A DNA stretch of 64,000 nt from Apostichopus japonicus. Lineage: Eukaryota > Echinodermata > Holothuroidea > Aspidochirotida > Stichopodidae. This document shows positions 46,690 through 58,998 of the stretch, piece by piece. The DNA lies in NCBI RefSeq assembly GCF_037975245.1, contig NC_092580.1, positions 3,882,501 through 3,946,500 of the forward strand. The letters run 5' to 3'. The stretch's first letter is position 1, and the number at the start of each line of letters is the position of its first letter. A program made the position numbers and the translations under genes. Under the pieces are notes generated by a model. The model was given only the letters and a program-made list of their open reading frames with translations. It ran no database searches and was not told where the DNA came from.

Positions 46690-49600
46690 AACATTTGAAC
46701 GATTATAGCAATATTTTATTCAAAGTTTCAAGACAAAACAGCACATGTAGTTCCCTACAGCATGTACCCTAAGAATAAACCTGTGTAACTTGTTTGTAAA
46801 ACATTTTGTGGTAACTTTCTGTAGAAGGTATATGAATGGGATTCCACTAAAAAGAGAAAGCCTGCTGATTATGATCCCATAGAAATCCTGACTGTATATA
46901 CAGACATACTACTGTACAGTAAAAGAACGATATCACAACACAAGTCATATTACTTTTTAACAGACCTGTTGGAACCTGAAAATGCTGTTCACAATCAGAC
47001 CACATGGTTCAAAATTTTCCTTTTGCCAGATGATGGAAAAAATTTTGTGTCATCTGCTCAAGGAAGCTGTCAAAAGAGATCACAATTCTGAAGTGAAGAG
47101 AGATTGAGAGAATGGTTCATGTTGCAAAACTTTGAAGAAAACAAATAGGGACTGTGTACCGAACTCCACACAGGAAGGTTTAAGCCAGAAACCAACATTA
47201 TCCTAGTACTCGAGTGTATGAAAATTTGCACAGCATGGAAGATCTGATTCAGTATGTATACACCTACCTACAGTGTAGTTTTAGCTATCACATAGTTTTG
47301 AACATTCTTACAACCATTGACATTAATGCAAACCATTGCAAATCTCTAATACAACAATCAATAAATAAATCATAAAGGTTGTCTCCATCAATCAATGAAA
47401 ACCTTAAATTTGAGATAAAAAATAGTTAAACAAGAAACAATGACAACTATGATCCAAAAATTCATGTCTTAATGAAGACAATCTGAATATTTATGCAAGA
47501 GACTTACTGAAGTGTACTGTCAACCATGTCAATAAATAGGCATCTTACATGAATGCATTAAGTCCATAAGTAGGTTTGTGCAAGTTTTGAGTTGATTAAC
47601 CTGAGTGCTAGGAGTTGCATTACCTTTGTCATTCAATACAATGGCATCAAAAATAAAAACAATTGGTAAGGAAATACTTATAAAGAAAAAAATTATGGGT
47701 CGCAATTCCAAAACGAGAGGGGGAATTGATTGTTTACTCACAAATAGGAATCGTGACTGCCTTTTACGGGGTCAAGAGTCTTGCCTAATGTACATATCTA
47801 TGAAGGTTAGCTATTTAAGAAATTAAACAGCCTCCCAAACCTTCCATTTCCTTGCCAACCCCCGCCAAAATTTTAACTCTTCTCACTTAATGTTCTGCAG
47901 TGCAAATTTATCATCACACAGTGCTTATTTGCAAACAACTCAGATGCAAGTTGCTAAAATTAAATGTATACACTGCTTCCACATGTCAACCATCACCTTC
48001 AACATGCCTGTCTTCTGTGTCATGTGTGTGTTCATGTTACGCCCACACTTCTCTGTGTGAATATAGAGTTCAAAGGTCAGGTAGACATCAGATACTGTCA
48101 TAGTTGGTGCAGGAAGTCATGTGACACCTGGTTTCCAAAATGGAAGCTTCTTAAACAAGACTATTTAACAGTTAAAGTTGGGAATGCAAATGAGTTTGCA
48201 AAAGTATTAAAAATCAGTGGGCACTAAAGAAACTGTATTCAGAAACTACTTTCCCCACCCCCCCCCCCCCAATAACCTGTCGACTAGAAGGTAATATCAA
48301 GTGAGTATTTGCTAACATATTGGATAAAGTTCAGGTAGATGAAGATCTAGCAACTGCTTTCACTTGTACAGTAACATAGTCTATCTCACAAAGAGTTTAA
48401 AGGACTGTTCCCTGGCAAAATTGGACAGCTAGGTGATCTCTCTGTACAGTTTGTGGTACAGAAAGAGCATTACAAAAGCGAAAAGAAAAGCAACATTTAC
48501 TGTACATAGATGAGGTTTTTCTGAAAATGGATTTTATCAGCCGCAAACAGCCATACCTGGCTAGGTCACGGTAGCTCAGGAACGTACAATTTGAGGTTTA
48601 CACATAGAGTAGCAGTGCATATATATGTCACAATTGCAGCCTCTGGACCATCCCGTTACTTTGACACTTTGTTGATGCTAACCACTACTTGTTGCTCACG
48701 TAACCTAATTCTCTTTAGTCAAGGAAGTCTTTACCCCTTAGGAATATAGTGGGAAAGGTGCTTGTGACCTGATGTTGCCATCAGGGGAAAAAAGGGGGAA
48801 AAAGAATCTTGTAACATGTCTGGCTATCTGCACCCCCACCCCCCCCCCCACCCCCAATAAAACATTGACAGGAACAGTTCCTCAGCATTAAGCTTCCATT
48901 TATAACAAATTAAAAATATTGAACATGTCAATCGCAAAGTCTTGCTAAGTTAACAGTCTAGACATACTGCACAGTTCTAAGCATTCACATTATATACTAA
49001 GTATATGCAGGTACGGTCATGCACCAATGCATACATTATACTGTACATATATGTACTTATTCAAGTTACTTTAAAAATACAATAGTTATTGCATACAGCT
49101 GTCAAAACAGTTCACAACTCTTATTATTCTACAGTTCATTTAGTTGCTACTAAAAGTTGTAAATGAATAGCTGTCTGCACTAACTGAAACTCCTGAAGGC
49201 CGTCTCCTCCTACCCCTATTGCTTCATGGTTAGGCAAGAACATGCAGACCTACAGTAGCACCCACCCTACACTTTAAGTGTAGGCCTACAGTACATACAG
49301 TGTGCATTTGAACAGCTTTCCACAATTGGTAATATTATACATCAAAGAGTAACAGTCAGAATGACCTCTGAAAGCCACAACAATGTTCAGCAATTATTAC
49401 CTATTTATGATCATATTGTGAAAGAGTAAGGGAATCTCAATTTTTGGGCAGTAATTCACAATAACACTGTAGACTTTTATAGGCTACCACTCTGCTAAAG
49501 CCTCTCTTGCAATTTATGTGTCCTGTAACACTGATGCCCCACTTGAATCAACAATTGGAGTACGTAATCAGAAACAATTTCAAAGGCCAAACGCTGCATA

Positions 49601-52600
49601 CATATATACATATATAAATGCCTACGGTGGTAGCAGAGAGAATTGAGATAATAACAGTCTTATAACAATGTATCTACAAAACACAATATTGTAATGAGAA
49701 AGAGCAATTTGCTACATAGCATTTAGAATTTAAGTTGGTCAGAAAGGAACATGAGCTGTTGCCTTATTTAGTCAAAGGTTGTGTACAGAATTGGTGAACT
49801 ATATTTGAAGTAAACCAGAAAAAGAAAAAAAGACACACAAAAAAAACAATTCACAGGGTCAATATGGTAGAGACACTGGGATGAACATGTTTGCTAACAT
49901 TTTTTTTTTGAGTTTTAATGCTCCTTCATACACAAGATGGAAGAACTGAACAAGTGTCTGGTGAAAGGTGATTGAGCAACATGTGCTTGAATTTTTGATG
50001 GTTTCTTTATTTATTGAGGTTACTTCCTGTTATGGACAGAGCATTTTGCAACAATGCTAAATCTAAATTAGTTGTTTTTGTGACCTTGTACTGGCACTGG
50101 TTGAATAGTGTCTTCACTATTGGCATTTAGCTTGACAACATGAAACTAGAAAACAAAGGAGAAGGAAAAAGTTTCACATCCGAATGGTAAGCGCACTATG
50201 ACATCATACAAAATGCTGGTCATTTTTTAAACCCTGACTATCTCCCAAACAATGCAGCATTTTTCTTCAGACTTTAACGCAATTTGTTCCTCACAAAATT
50301 ATTTTGTTAACATTAATGGGACACACGCACGTGCACAGTCAACTGTATTGACCTTTCTATTCAAGACTGTACATTAGGTTATATGCTGGACTATGGATTT
50401 AATGTAGTCACATTACCATTGGCATTACATAATATCTGAATGGCTCTCTCTCTCTCCCTGAAATAACGCTTCCCTAACAGAGCCTGCCGTATGAAGGACA
50501 CATATAAAAAATATTAGTCATTAGTTCTTCGCTGGCAGTCAATTTCATGATCGTACCAAGTCCAGCTATAAGTGTTCACTGTGTAGACCAACTTTTTTTT
50601 CTTTTCTTCTTTTTCATTGATACAGTTCATGTATTACTGCCAATTGATGCCATTGTGCTAAGTGTGTGTTAGGCTACTATGTACATAGAACTTTCTTTAA
50701 TGAGTTACTGCACTTAATGTTATGCCTCCATCTCAGTAATGACCACCTTCCGATGTGTGCAGTACTGTCTATGCATGATATTGAATAATGTTTTGTAAGC
50801 TCCATTTTGATTGATGTAGATTCACAAATTGAACCATGTATGTATGTTGATATGCAAGTCAGCCTTCAGTCCCTCTGTTCTAAGTAGTTAACAAACATGG
50901 TTTGCAGTCCATTCTGTATATAATGCATGGTGAACAGATTAAAATTGATGTGCCTGAATTTAAATTCTGAACTTAAAGTCTTGTATTTTTATCAATTTTA
51001 TCACACACAATTTCTGTTAATCCCATAGCAAAACTGTGATTCTTCATGATTTCGGAATATAGAAAACACAAGGTAAGGAAGACAATGTCAGAAAAATCTG
51101 CAAAAATGTCACATCCTCGCAAGGTTGTATTAATCTCTAGTCTCTGCAGATTTCCTGTCAATTTACACCTTTTCATGAAAGTGGATGCCTTTAAAGAATA
51201 CAGCTGAAAATCAAAATTCCTTAATGTGCATATCAATATATGAATGGTTCATGACAAGCATATGTACTGTTTACACACATGAAGGCATCACAGCTGTTTT
51301 TTTTTTCAAATGTAATTAGGCTCATTGCTATCAATTTGGGGTATAAGTTGGGTTTTTTTTCCCTCAAACAACAAATTTGTAATGATTGTTTTAATCCTTT
51401 GTTCTAATACAAATCTTCACATGAGAAAAGTTAGAAGCATGGGCTTGGTGTCTCACAGTAGTTACAACCACCCCAATCATACTTGAAACAACAATTGATA
51501 CCTTGGCAAAACCTAATTGACAAACATGAAATGATGTGCCTTCTGGTACAACCTTGACACCTGCACCATATGATACAGTTAAATAGCATCTAATATTCAT
51601 GATGGCCTAATCTAATTTGCAAAGTGTTACTAACTGTTAATGTACCAATACATTCGGAACAGAAATTTTTCTTTTGGAACTGATACTGCCAATAATAATT
51701 AGCAAGTTACATGTATGCACACATGTATGCACTGATGATACAGGAAAGGCTTCGTTAATACTAAACGCAAGAAAAACTGCTCATTTTACAAATACAGTAC
51801 CTGCTCAAGCCAACTGACATTGTCATGTAAACCCACAATTCTATATGTACATAATATGTGTACATTTTACTGTGACTGTGTTGGTAAATGCTTTGTCTGT
51901 ATATGTATTCGTATGTTCATGTACTGTTTACTGGTATTGCTACATCCAACTGGTGATCCCAAATATAAAGCTTTGAGATAATGATCTTAATCACAATGTT
52001 TTTTGTTTTTATAACATCCATGTCAACCAATGCAAGGCAAGAAAAAAATCCCATTCAAAAATTAAGAAGCTAAATACACTCCTTCCCACTATATGATGCC
52101 AAAAAATTTATTCCACCTTTGACTAACCAATCCTAAATTCAAATATCTATAAAAAAGTGTACTGCTCTTCTTCAGAAAACATACTTAGCCTAGTAGAAAA
52201 TATTGTTGTTAAGAGAGCTTGGTATGTGTTGAAGTCTATGCAAAGAAGTGTAAAAAAAATTGGACAAAAGGAAAAAGCTGTTGTCGAATAAGTTTCCCAT
52301 GAAAAATCATAAACAACCATGACAGAACTTGCACAGGCATTGGCTCATAGAAACTGATACCAGTTAATCCACACTTTTTGTAGGAATTTGATGGTAAAAT
52401 CTAACGCACATAGTCTCTAGGCTACAAAGGCTTGTGCAAGAACCTCTTGTGACCTTGGACAAGCCTAACCATGACTGTACACAAAACTATTTATACTGTT
52501 GTGTAGACTACAATTGTGAATTCAATTTAGACTTATTTTTACAGCAATTTTCATTATTATTTCCGTAGTGGGATCATCATGCTTAATATTAAGTGTCAAA

Positions 52601-52800
52601 TAACCTTCCACGAAGAAAAACGTATGCTTATGATCACGATGATGGTAGAATGTGTCATGGGTTCTTTGTAACACTCACAGAGCCTAGCCTGTGAAACCAA
52701 TATCACTCACTAAAGCCTATGTAAAATAAACAAATTCCTTACTAATGACAACACACGTCTGGCCATTGTAACCAAGAACGAACATTTCACACACCTTTTA
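46690..52800. other. CpG-poor AT-rich DNA, no gene seen
   Basis: This is the most CpG-depleted part of the window: I counted about five CpG in 49.0-49.96 kb by eye. Weak splice-like minus-strand segments occur at about 47506 and 47636, but I would not call them. C runs lie at 48257-48270 and 48831-48855. Confidence 0.5.
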
Positions 52801-53323
52801 AATACTAACTATCCCTTCTAAATATATTTCGCATCAGGATGTTTGCGACTACACCAACTCTCGCGGCTATGAATGACTATTGTTTTACTACATATTCCGC
52901 ACACATTCATTATTTGTCTATGTCGATCCGCAGCCATTTTCCTCTCCTGGCCTCCCATTGATAACACACATCGCTTCTGCGCACATACAAACGCGCAACT
53001 AAACAAAGGAATAAAAAGACATCCTATTTTTCTTCTTATTTCTAGCGATCTAATGTTATCCTTTATCCTTCTATTTTGATCCCACGTGTTCCGCGGGAGT
53101 TTGAACTTTGAAAAGCTACAAGAAATTTTGATTCAGAATTTAAGGGAAGTTAGGTTAAGGATTCAAATTCGGAGGTATGTTGTTGAAAATTAGGATGGAT
53201 TTTGTGGAGCTAGGAGCAACTTGCGGCCATTGAAGACAAGAACAAAGTACAACAAGGACCAAAATGCTGAGAAATAAAGGAAAACATACCATAATAACAT
53301 CTTGAAATAAGACATAAACTTAC

Positions 53324-53431
53324 CAATCGGCATGGACGACATCGTGGATTTCAACCGTGCGATAGTTTTCTGAAACAAACTGGTTATATTTGGCAGGTTT
53401 TCGAGCTCTGGAGTGCTCAAATGGAGCGATT
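53324..53431 (-). CDS. Possible exon at the CpG boundary (108 bp), minus strand
   Basis: The minus strand reads TTTATTTCTCTTTACACAAAG, a 108-bp open segment, then GATTG|GTAAGTTT, a near-perfect donor. In phase 1 to 1 it encodes a Leu-rich peptide with LSTPELENLPNITSLF and QKTIARLKSTMSSMPI. GC at third codon positions is clearly above background, as expected of coding DNA. Alternatively this is a first exon with a 5' UTR: the ATG at 53342-53340 (context CACGATGTCG) would start MSSMPI just before the donor. I cannot identify the protein. This is my best exon candidate. Confidence 0.4.
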
Positions 53432-53600
53432 CTTTGTGTAAAGAGAAATAAAGACCTAAACCTCATCAGCGCCTGCACATAGAGCACTGCTACATGAATA
53501 ATGAGGGCAAGTGCGCCCTCTGTTTACCTGCTTTGGCCTTTGTCAGCTCATTATAGGCCAATCTCTTGGGTGAAGATATTAATAAAAGGCGGGATTTCAG
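53432..53600 (-). promoter_or_regulatory. Possible promoter-proximal region for a minus-strand gene
   Basis: This segment lies just upstream, on the minus strand, of the best exon candidate and at the CpG step. It holds a CCAAT pentamer on the plus strand (53559) and a CTCF-like 13-mer (53509-53521). No TATA box is obvious. It would be a promoter only if 53324-53431 is a first exon. Confidence 0.25.
53507..53527 (-). promoter_or_regulatory. CTCF-like site
   Basis: Read on the minus strand this is AAACAGAGGGCGCACTTGC, which matches the CAGRGGGCGC core of the bilaterian CTCF motif. The 13-mer AAGTGCGCCCTCT on the plus strand is repeated exactly at 59913-59925. The call rests on motif similarity only. 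Confidence 0.35.
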
Positions 53601-54896
53601 AAAAATTGAGGCTCACAACAGGGAAGACTTGTGAGGAGAGAAAACTTAAAAAGTCGGAGGCAGAAACAAGGGGAAAGAATTCCATTGGATGAAACTTAGA
53701 AGCGTTAGATAGTTTATAGAATATGTTGTAAGAATGACTGCAGGTTTTACATTGTGTATGTGAAATATGTTATCATAAGCAACTAAAAAGAAAATTTCCC
53801 AACCGAATAACATAGGGCACGCATGAAGAGGCGTCACCGAAATATGGTACAGGTTTATTTCTGCAGCACTGTTTGTTGCGATATAGCTTCCAGAAGGAGA
53901 ACGTCTCTATTTCCATTCAGATCTACTCGTGCATGTAGCCACTGGTATTGTTGGAGCCAGTTCCATGCTATTTTGGTCCATGCAAACAACATAGTAATAT
54001 TCACATCGGATTAACTAAACTATAGGGAGCCCAATGGCCACGACTAAAATATATGTATGTACACGTAGGTGTGAAGTCACACTCGGTTGGCATTCTTATT
54101 TTAAACCTATAGAATGAATTCCAGTTGTCTACAAAATAAACCTTTCATTCACCGCAATTGACATGTTATGTAATATCTGACACTTGATAGAGCAGTGCAG
54201 TAAATTGGGTTTGGCAAAGGGACTTGTTGGGGATGGGGGGGGGGGGGTGGGCTCAGACATGCACACGCTATAGCAGTTCGGGTTTATATAGTACTACGGC
54301 AGGGACTAAACTGACATCACATGTCAAACTGGAAAACAACGAGCATTTACAATAGCTTCATAGCCATTTTCAATTCACTTCATCATAAGAGAAAGTCTAA
54401 TATACTATTGACCGTTTTATATCGGACATTTTATATATCCAGAAAAGTCACGGTGGGAAGACAGTAACAGCTAGGGAACATTTGGTTACACATCTTACCA
54501 AACAGAACTTGGAGTTTTGTACTTCGATGTTTAAAGTGCATGGAAGGGTGAAGTAGCCTACATCATATTGCGCGAAATTTGAGCTGCAATGTCATTTTAA
54601 ACGCCATGAGAGCTGTCGATTGGGGCTAGGGGAGGGGAGCGGGGACATATCACCCTACCACTTTTTAGTATGGGACACTAATGAATTAGTCCCCTCCCCG
54701 TACCCTTTTCTGTGGCTTGCAGCCCTACACAAACAATTAATGCACCCATACACTGGTCTTAAATTGTTTTAATTATAATTTACAATACGCATGAACAGGG
54801 CGCTGACAGCATTTGGACTGAGAGCAGGAAACTTCCCAGGGGTCACGTTTTGCTGATCTGTGCTTAGACCAACCAGTCAGACTTCATGTCAGTTTC

Positions 54897-54992
54897 TTCC
54901 CCTCCCTCCCCACTACCCCTCCCTCCCCACTACCTCCCCCCTCCCTCCCCACTACCTCCACCTCCCTCCCTCCCCACTACCCCCCCTCCCTC
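54897..54992. repeat. CCTCCCTCCCCACTACC tandem repeat
   Basis: About five C-rich units of 16-20 bp. The complementary strand is G-rich and could form quadruplexes. Confidence 0.9.
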
Positions 54993-56139
54993 CCTCATTA
55001 AGAAGTAACTCGACGCCCATTTTTTTGTTTTTCAAATAGATCACTTGAGGTCTTGAAAGAGCAGCGTAGGAAATTTGCTTATCGTTGGATAAAGAAGCTT
55101 GGACTTTTCGTAACTAAAAATCTAAATAGTTGTGATATACGGAAAACTGAAAGTGCCACCAATGAACAACTTCGTGTCAGCTATCTACGAGTGCGGGGTA
55201 GCAATGTTAACGTTGCACACGGCCTTGACGGCCACAACATTCTGACGAATTAGTGTACGTGTATGTCGATGGAAAAATTATATGGAGTATGCTACAACTA
55301 TAAGGGCCCAAACTGTTGTCACGCGACACATAGAATTTGGACATGACCGTCTTCAAAAAGCTCCGTATTTAGAAATCTCAGTTTCCACGCTTTGAGAAGA
55401 CAATAAACATGGGAGTGGGTATTGATTTGGGTCACCAGTAGTTCTTTTCTTCATTGTGAAAACTGTGGAACACATATTCAGAACATGTGCACTGAAAATC
55501 AATATAAATTTGGTACAGCCTATCATCACGCCTACTACACTAGGCCTACTTAGCTTGGCTCCATATGAAAGTTCTTGTTAAAGGTTAACTTATAATAGAA
55601 ACTAACATAGTTAGGCCATGGGGCTATAAACAGAGCTCCATGGTTAGGCCTATAGTTATTTCGTTAGGTTTAAGAAATTTCTCTCACGTGAAAGCCCAAG
55701 GCCAATTTACCCGGCGCCTATCCAACCGCAATCTATATAGTGAGTTGGCCTATACAACCACCATTGACAACAAGGAATTCTTTTCAGCTTTAGAATTAAG
55801 TTTTGCAAAATCATTTTTTATAGATATGATGATAAAACTGGCACTTAGGGTCCTGGTGGTTGATTAATATGATGTTGGCACTGTCATGCATTGGTGTCCG
55901 CAAGCCTCCCGCCTCCCTCAAATATTAAATTGACTGACATGCATTTTCTCAACAAATTTTGTCTTGATATATCTGAATTTACTCTATTAATATTATTTTT
56001 AAATCGGGATGCCTAAATCAACATAAAACAACATACCTTTGCCAGTACTGAGAATTTGGATACTTGTTGCATAATTCGAAAAGGATCAGTTTTCCCACAC
56101 TATAATACCAACCTATCCTATATATATGATTGAATATGA

Positions 56140-56380
56140 TATGATGTATGTATTTTGGATCCTCCTGCAAGCAGGAACTCGCGACGAAGCAATCATTGGC
56201 TTATCAAAGCCGCAAGCTGACCGAAGTCAGTCTCTTAGGTTCATATTTAACGTCAATGATTATGAATTGTCAATTGTCAACAACTCTGGAACTGGACGAA
56301 ATACATTAATCTTGGAGTGACTCGAACTCGGGACCTTATGATTGAAAGGCACCGGCGTTAACCACTGAGCTAACACTCCC
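56140..56380 (-). mobile_element. tRNA-derived SINE, copy 1 (minus strand)
   Basis: Read on the minus strand, the element starts GGGGAGTGTTAGCTCAGTGG with a clear pol III A box (TAGCTCAGTGG, 56362-56372). A B box GAGTTCGAGTC follows (56319-56329). A ~150-bp tRNA-unrelated body then ends in the foldback TCCTGC-TT-GCAGGA (56163-56176) and an ATACATACAT-like tail. The same structure recurs in the opposite orientation at 61702-61949 with high identity over the full length, which establishes a dispersed repeat. The 64-codon open frame on the plus strand at 56126-56320 is antisense to it and not a gene. Adjacent to the head is CATGCGATG repeated twice (56381-56400). Confidence 0.87.
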
Positions 56381-56760
56381 CATGCGATGCGCATGCGATG
56401 TAGGCCCTTGGCCAGGCTGGAGCCCGGGGGCAGAGTACTGCACCTCCCGCCCCTCCATTTTCTGCAACCACAAATGGATGCACAAACATTGTGCCCTACT
56501 TAATTGTTGGTGTCATTCTTTAAGTCGTTGGTATATACCCACCACTAAGAATTCCTGGCTATGGGCCTCATTGTTCCCCTCCTAAAATTGTTGATGCCCC
56601 CCCCCCCCCCCATCCTACTCCTAGATATTCCTGTATATAGGACATAATTGTAATATGGCCATGAAATATTGGTAGCAAGATAAAAGTCCATTTAAGGGTT
56701 ATCGGTACATAGGATTTTGTTCTTTGGTTTCGGTTTGGTTTTTCATATCGGTTACTACGG

Positions 56761-56815
56761 AAGTCGAATACTTATTTTCGACTTTATTGGCTCAGGGAGT
56801 TATAACAACTCCCTG
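56761..56815. repeat. Two perfect hairpins
   Basis: AAGTCGAA and TTCGACTT (56761-56768 and 56777-56784) form a perfect 8-bp stem with an 8-nt loop. CAGGGAGTT and AACTCCCTG (56793-56801 and 56807-56815) form a perfect 9-bp stem with a 5-nt loop, flanked on both sides by ATTGG. They lie just upstream of the larger foldback at 56835-56921 and may belong to the same element. Confidence 0.85.
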
Positions 56816-56834
56816 ATTGGTTTCAGAACAAAAT

Positions 56835-56921
56835 AATGTATAAAAGTAAAAGGGCCTGACGTCTCGATCCTAGAAGATCCTGCTAGGATTGAAATGTCAG
56901 GCCCTCTTACTTTAACACATT
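56835..56921. ncRNA. Long near-perfect foldback, miRNA-precursor-like or retroelement-derived
   Basis: The arms 56843-56873 and 56883-56913 (31 nt each) pair almost completely around a 9-nt loop. I count two mismatches and two G.U pairs on the plus strand. A further 5-bp basal helix (56835-56839 with 56917-56921) follows after a small internal loop. The size (71-87 nt, about three helical turns) matches animal microRNA precursors. Each arm also carries the motif GGCCTGACGT..CGATCCTAG in one orientation. From memory, it resembles sequence associated with Penelope-like elements and their minimal hammerhead ribozymes. The structure is certain; the identity is not. Confidence 0.45.
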
Positions 56922-58834
56922 CTCTTACACAGGCTCTTTAGTGGATAAGCAGTTTGCTAACAGTTTTGTTTTATTTAGACCAAAATAATATCAGATAGCA
57001 GAGTAAACGTGTGTATTTTGTTTACTTTTTTGTTTACTCATTGTAAAATTGCTTTTCAAGCAGCCAGATTAAGACCATTTCGCGCCCAGTTCCTAAACAG
57101 GCGTTTCCTGATATCGAACTATACCCACCCCTATAGTCTCCTATGGTTGACACTTTTGACATTATAAATATCAGTTCTATGTCAGATAAAGAGATTAGAG
57201 ATCAGAGTTGTTATACGAAATCCTGATTTCGCCTTTGGGTGTGGGGGGTAGGGCGCGGTGGGGTGGGGAACGGGCGGTGTAGGGAAGAATTACTTCATGA
57301 CGTACATATATTTCCTTGAGTGAAGAAAGCCTATATTCCTCAGGCGGAAATGTGCACTAACGTTATGTACAACGTATGCGTTGAAATACAATCAGTTGCT
57401 TGAGGTAGGAATCGATAAAGCTGAAAGGGTCATTGAGACGAGACGACAATATCTCAGAACCGTAAAAGTTCTTTACCCTTCAAATTCAAAGTTGGATGAA
57501 TTTGTCTTGATCTGGTGGTGCGGCACTCCTGTACCGAGAATGGACAGATGATTATGCCTAAATACATACACAACCGTACCGTTTTCAATTTCAATCCATA
57601 GTATACTATATTGTTGCGGGTAGGTGCGGGGAGGGAGGGGGGTGGTGAACTTGCAATACCTGGAAGTGAATGCATGGGGCCGCCAGGCGAGAGGCATGTC
57701 GGGATGGGGGGGGGGGGTCCAAGAGCGGCAGTTACAGAGGGTTCAGATACTCAGTCTTTTTCTCTCGTATAGCGAATTTAAAGGACAAATAACAAACGTC
57801 AAAAAGAGGAATTACTTTGAAGGTTTGTCGGGGTCAAGCGGTGATTTTTATTGGGAATAATGGGAACATACAATGAAAACATTTTTTTTTTATAGCTATA
57901 CTAAAGTAGCAAGGAAGTTAAGAAACGTACAACACATATTTGCCAGTTTTGTAAGATATACCTTGCATGATAATCAGTTTGTGATAATGTTTGCGCGCTC
58001 ACAAGTTGACACGATGGATAGTCAAAAAGCAATGGCGCTTCAGATCAAAAAAACGTTTTAAGAGAAATCGTTGTCACAGATAAATTATTTTGTTCGTATG
58101 GTGTAGGCTAGTGACCACAAGTTCTACGAGTAAGGATTGTGTAAATTGTGGCGAGAACGTTGTTTGTCAGGCTATACCTCGCTCTTTACCCCTTTCGCAT
58201 CACATTGACTCCATCGTTCACCTCTCCGTTCCCTCCACCCCCCCCCCCCCTCTCCCTCCTAGTTCCGTTCTTTCACCAAGTTCTCTCCTACCCATCCAGC
58301 CACGTCACGGTGAAACCATTTAAACGGAACAAGACCAAGCTGCTTATAAACGTTTAAAAACCAAATTGAGTCTCTCGTTATACAGTTTTATGATGTACCA
58401 CACTCTTAGGTTGGGCAAATATGTATCTATACACGCTGGGGTAAATAAATCGATATCACTGGCTAAACCGTCCTTTACATTTATTCAGTATCATCTGAAC
58501 AAATATTTAATAAGCCTGACTTTTTTATACAATTGTTGGTTCAACATTTATATCCAGCTAATGATACAAAAGATGCATTCGTGTCTCAACGAACATGCTT
58601 AGCAACGGAGATAAAGCGAATATGACAGACTTCAACAACAACAACAAAAATGTTTTCATTCGTGTCTCCGTCTCTTCATATGAACTGTACACTCTGGGTA
58701 AATCGCAATCGCGTTAGGTTATGAGAATCACTCATTGGCAACATATACTGTTACAATAAAATATAAGGCCTAGAGTTACTCGACACTGTACAAAGAAATG
58801 CATAGGATGCAAATGTATGCATGCCAATCACTTT
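56922..58834. other. CpG-rich non-coding DNA
   Basis: G runs lie at 57240-57275 and 57705-57717 and a C run at 58237-58252. Open frames are short and overlap on both strands. No gene is supported. Confidence 0.5.
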
Positions 58835-58883
58835 ATGGCGACTTCTGATTCAATTTCTAAATTTTGCTGCAAATTCATGACGG
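58835..58883 (+). CDS. Possible first coding exon, plus strand (weak)
   Basis: ATGGCGACTTCTGATTC begins an open 49-bp segment (MATSDSISKFCCKFMT) that ends at ATGACGG|GTAAGTTG, a strong donor. The start context (G at +4) is acceptable and the surroundings are CpG-rich. Nothing else supports a plus-strand gene here. It is listed mainly because it shows that plus-strand candidates of similar quality to the minus-strand ones exist. Confidence 0.15.
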
Positions 58884-58998
58884 GTAAGTTGAGCACGTGC
58901 ATGCTAATGGGTTGTGGAGGGGAGGGATGGTTTCATATCTTTTGTAGTCCGTTCCGAGCCGGCCTACCACACGCCCGATCCATCATTCATCTGTATTA

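Noticed and set aside
52818-53006. Minus-strand frame with ATGGCTGCGGATCG in a YY1-like context (MAADRHRQ...)
   Set aside because: The AAAATGGC word and CpG context are suggestive of a start, but the frame stops after 39 codons, has no clear donor and shows no family signature.
53370-53431. LSTPELENL compared with the Jun-family LASPELE docking segment
   Set aside because: The match is only six or seven residues and the following sequence does not continue like Jun.
56126-56320. 64-codon plus-strand frame
   Set aside because: It is antisense to SINE copy 1; the same region in copy 2 is not open in that way.
56843-56913. Active hammerhead ribozyme
   Set aside because: The invariant CUGAUGA is not intact and no stem III can form between GAAA and the expected cleavage site.
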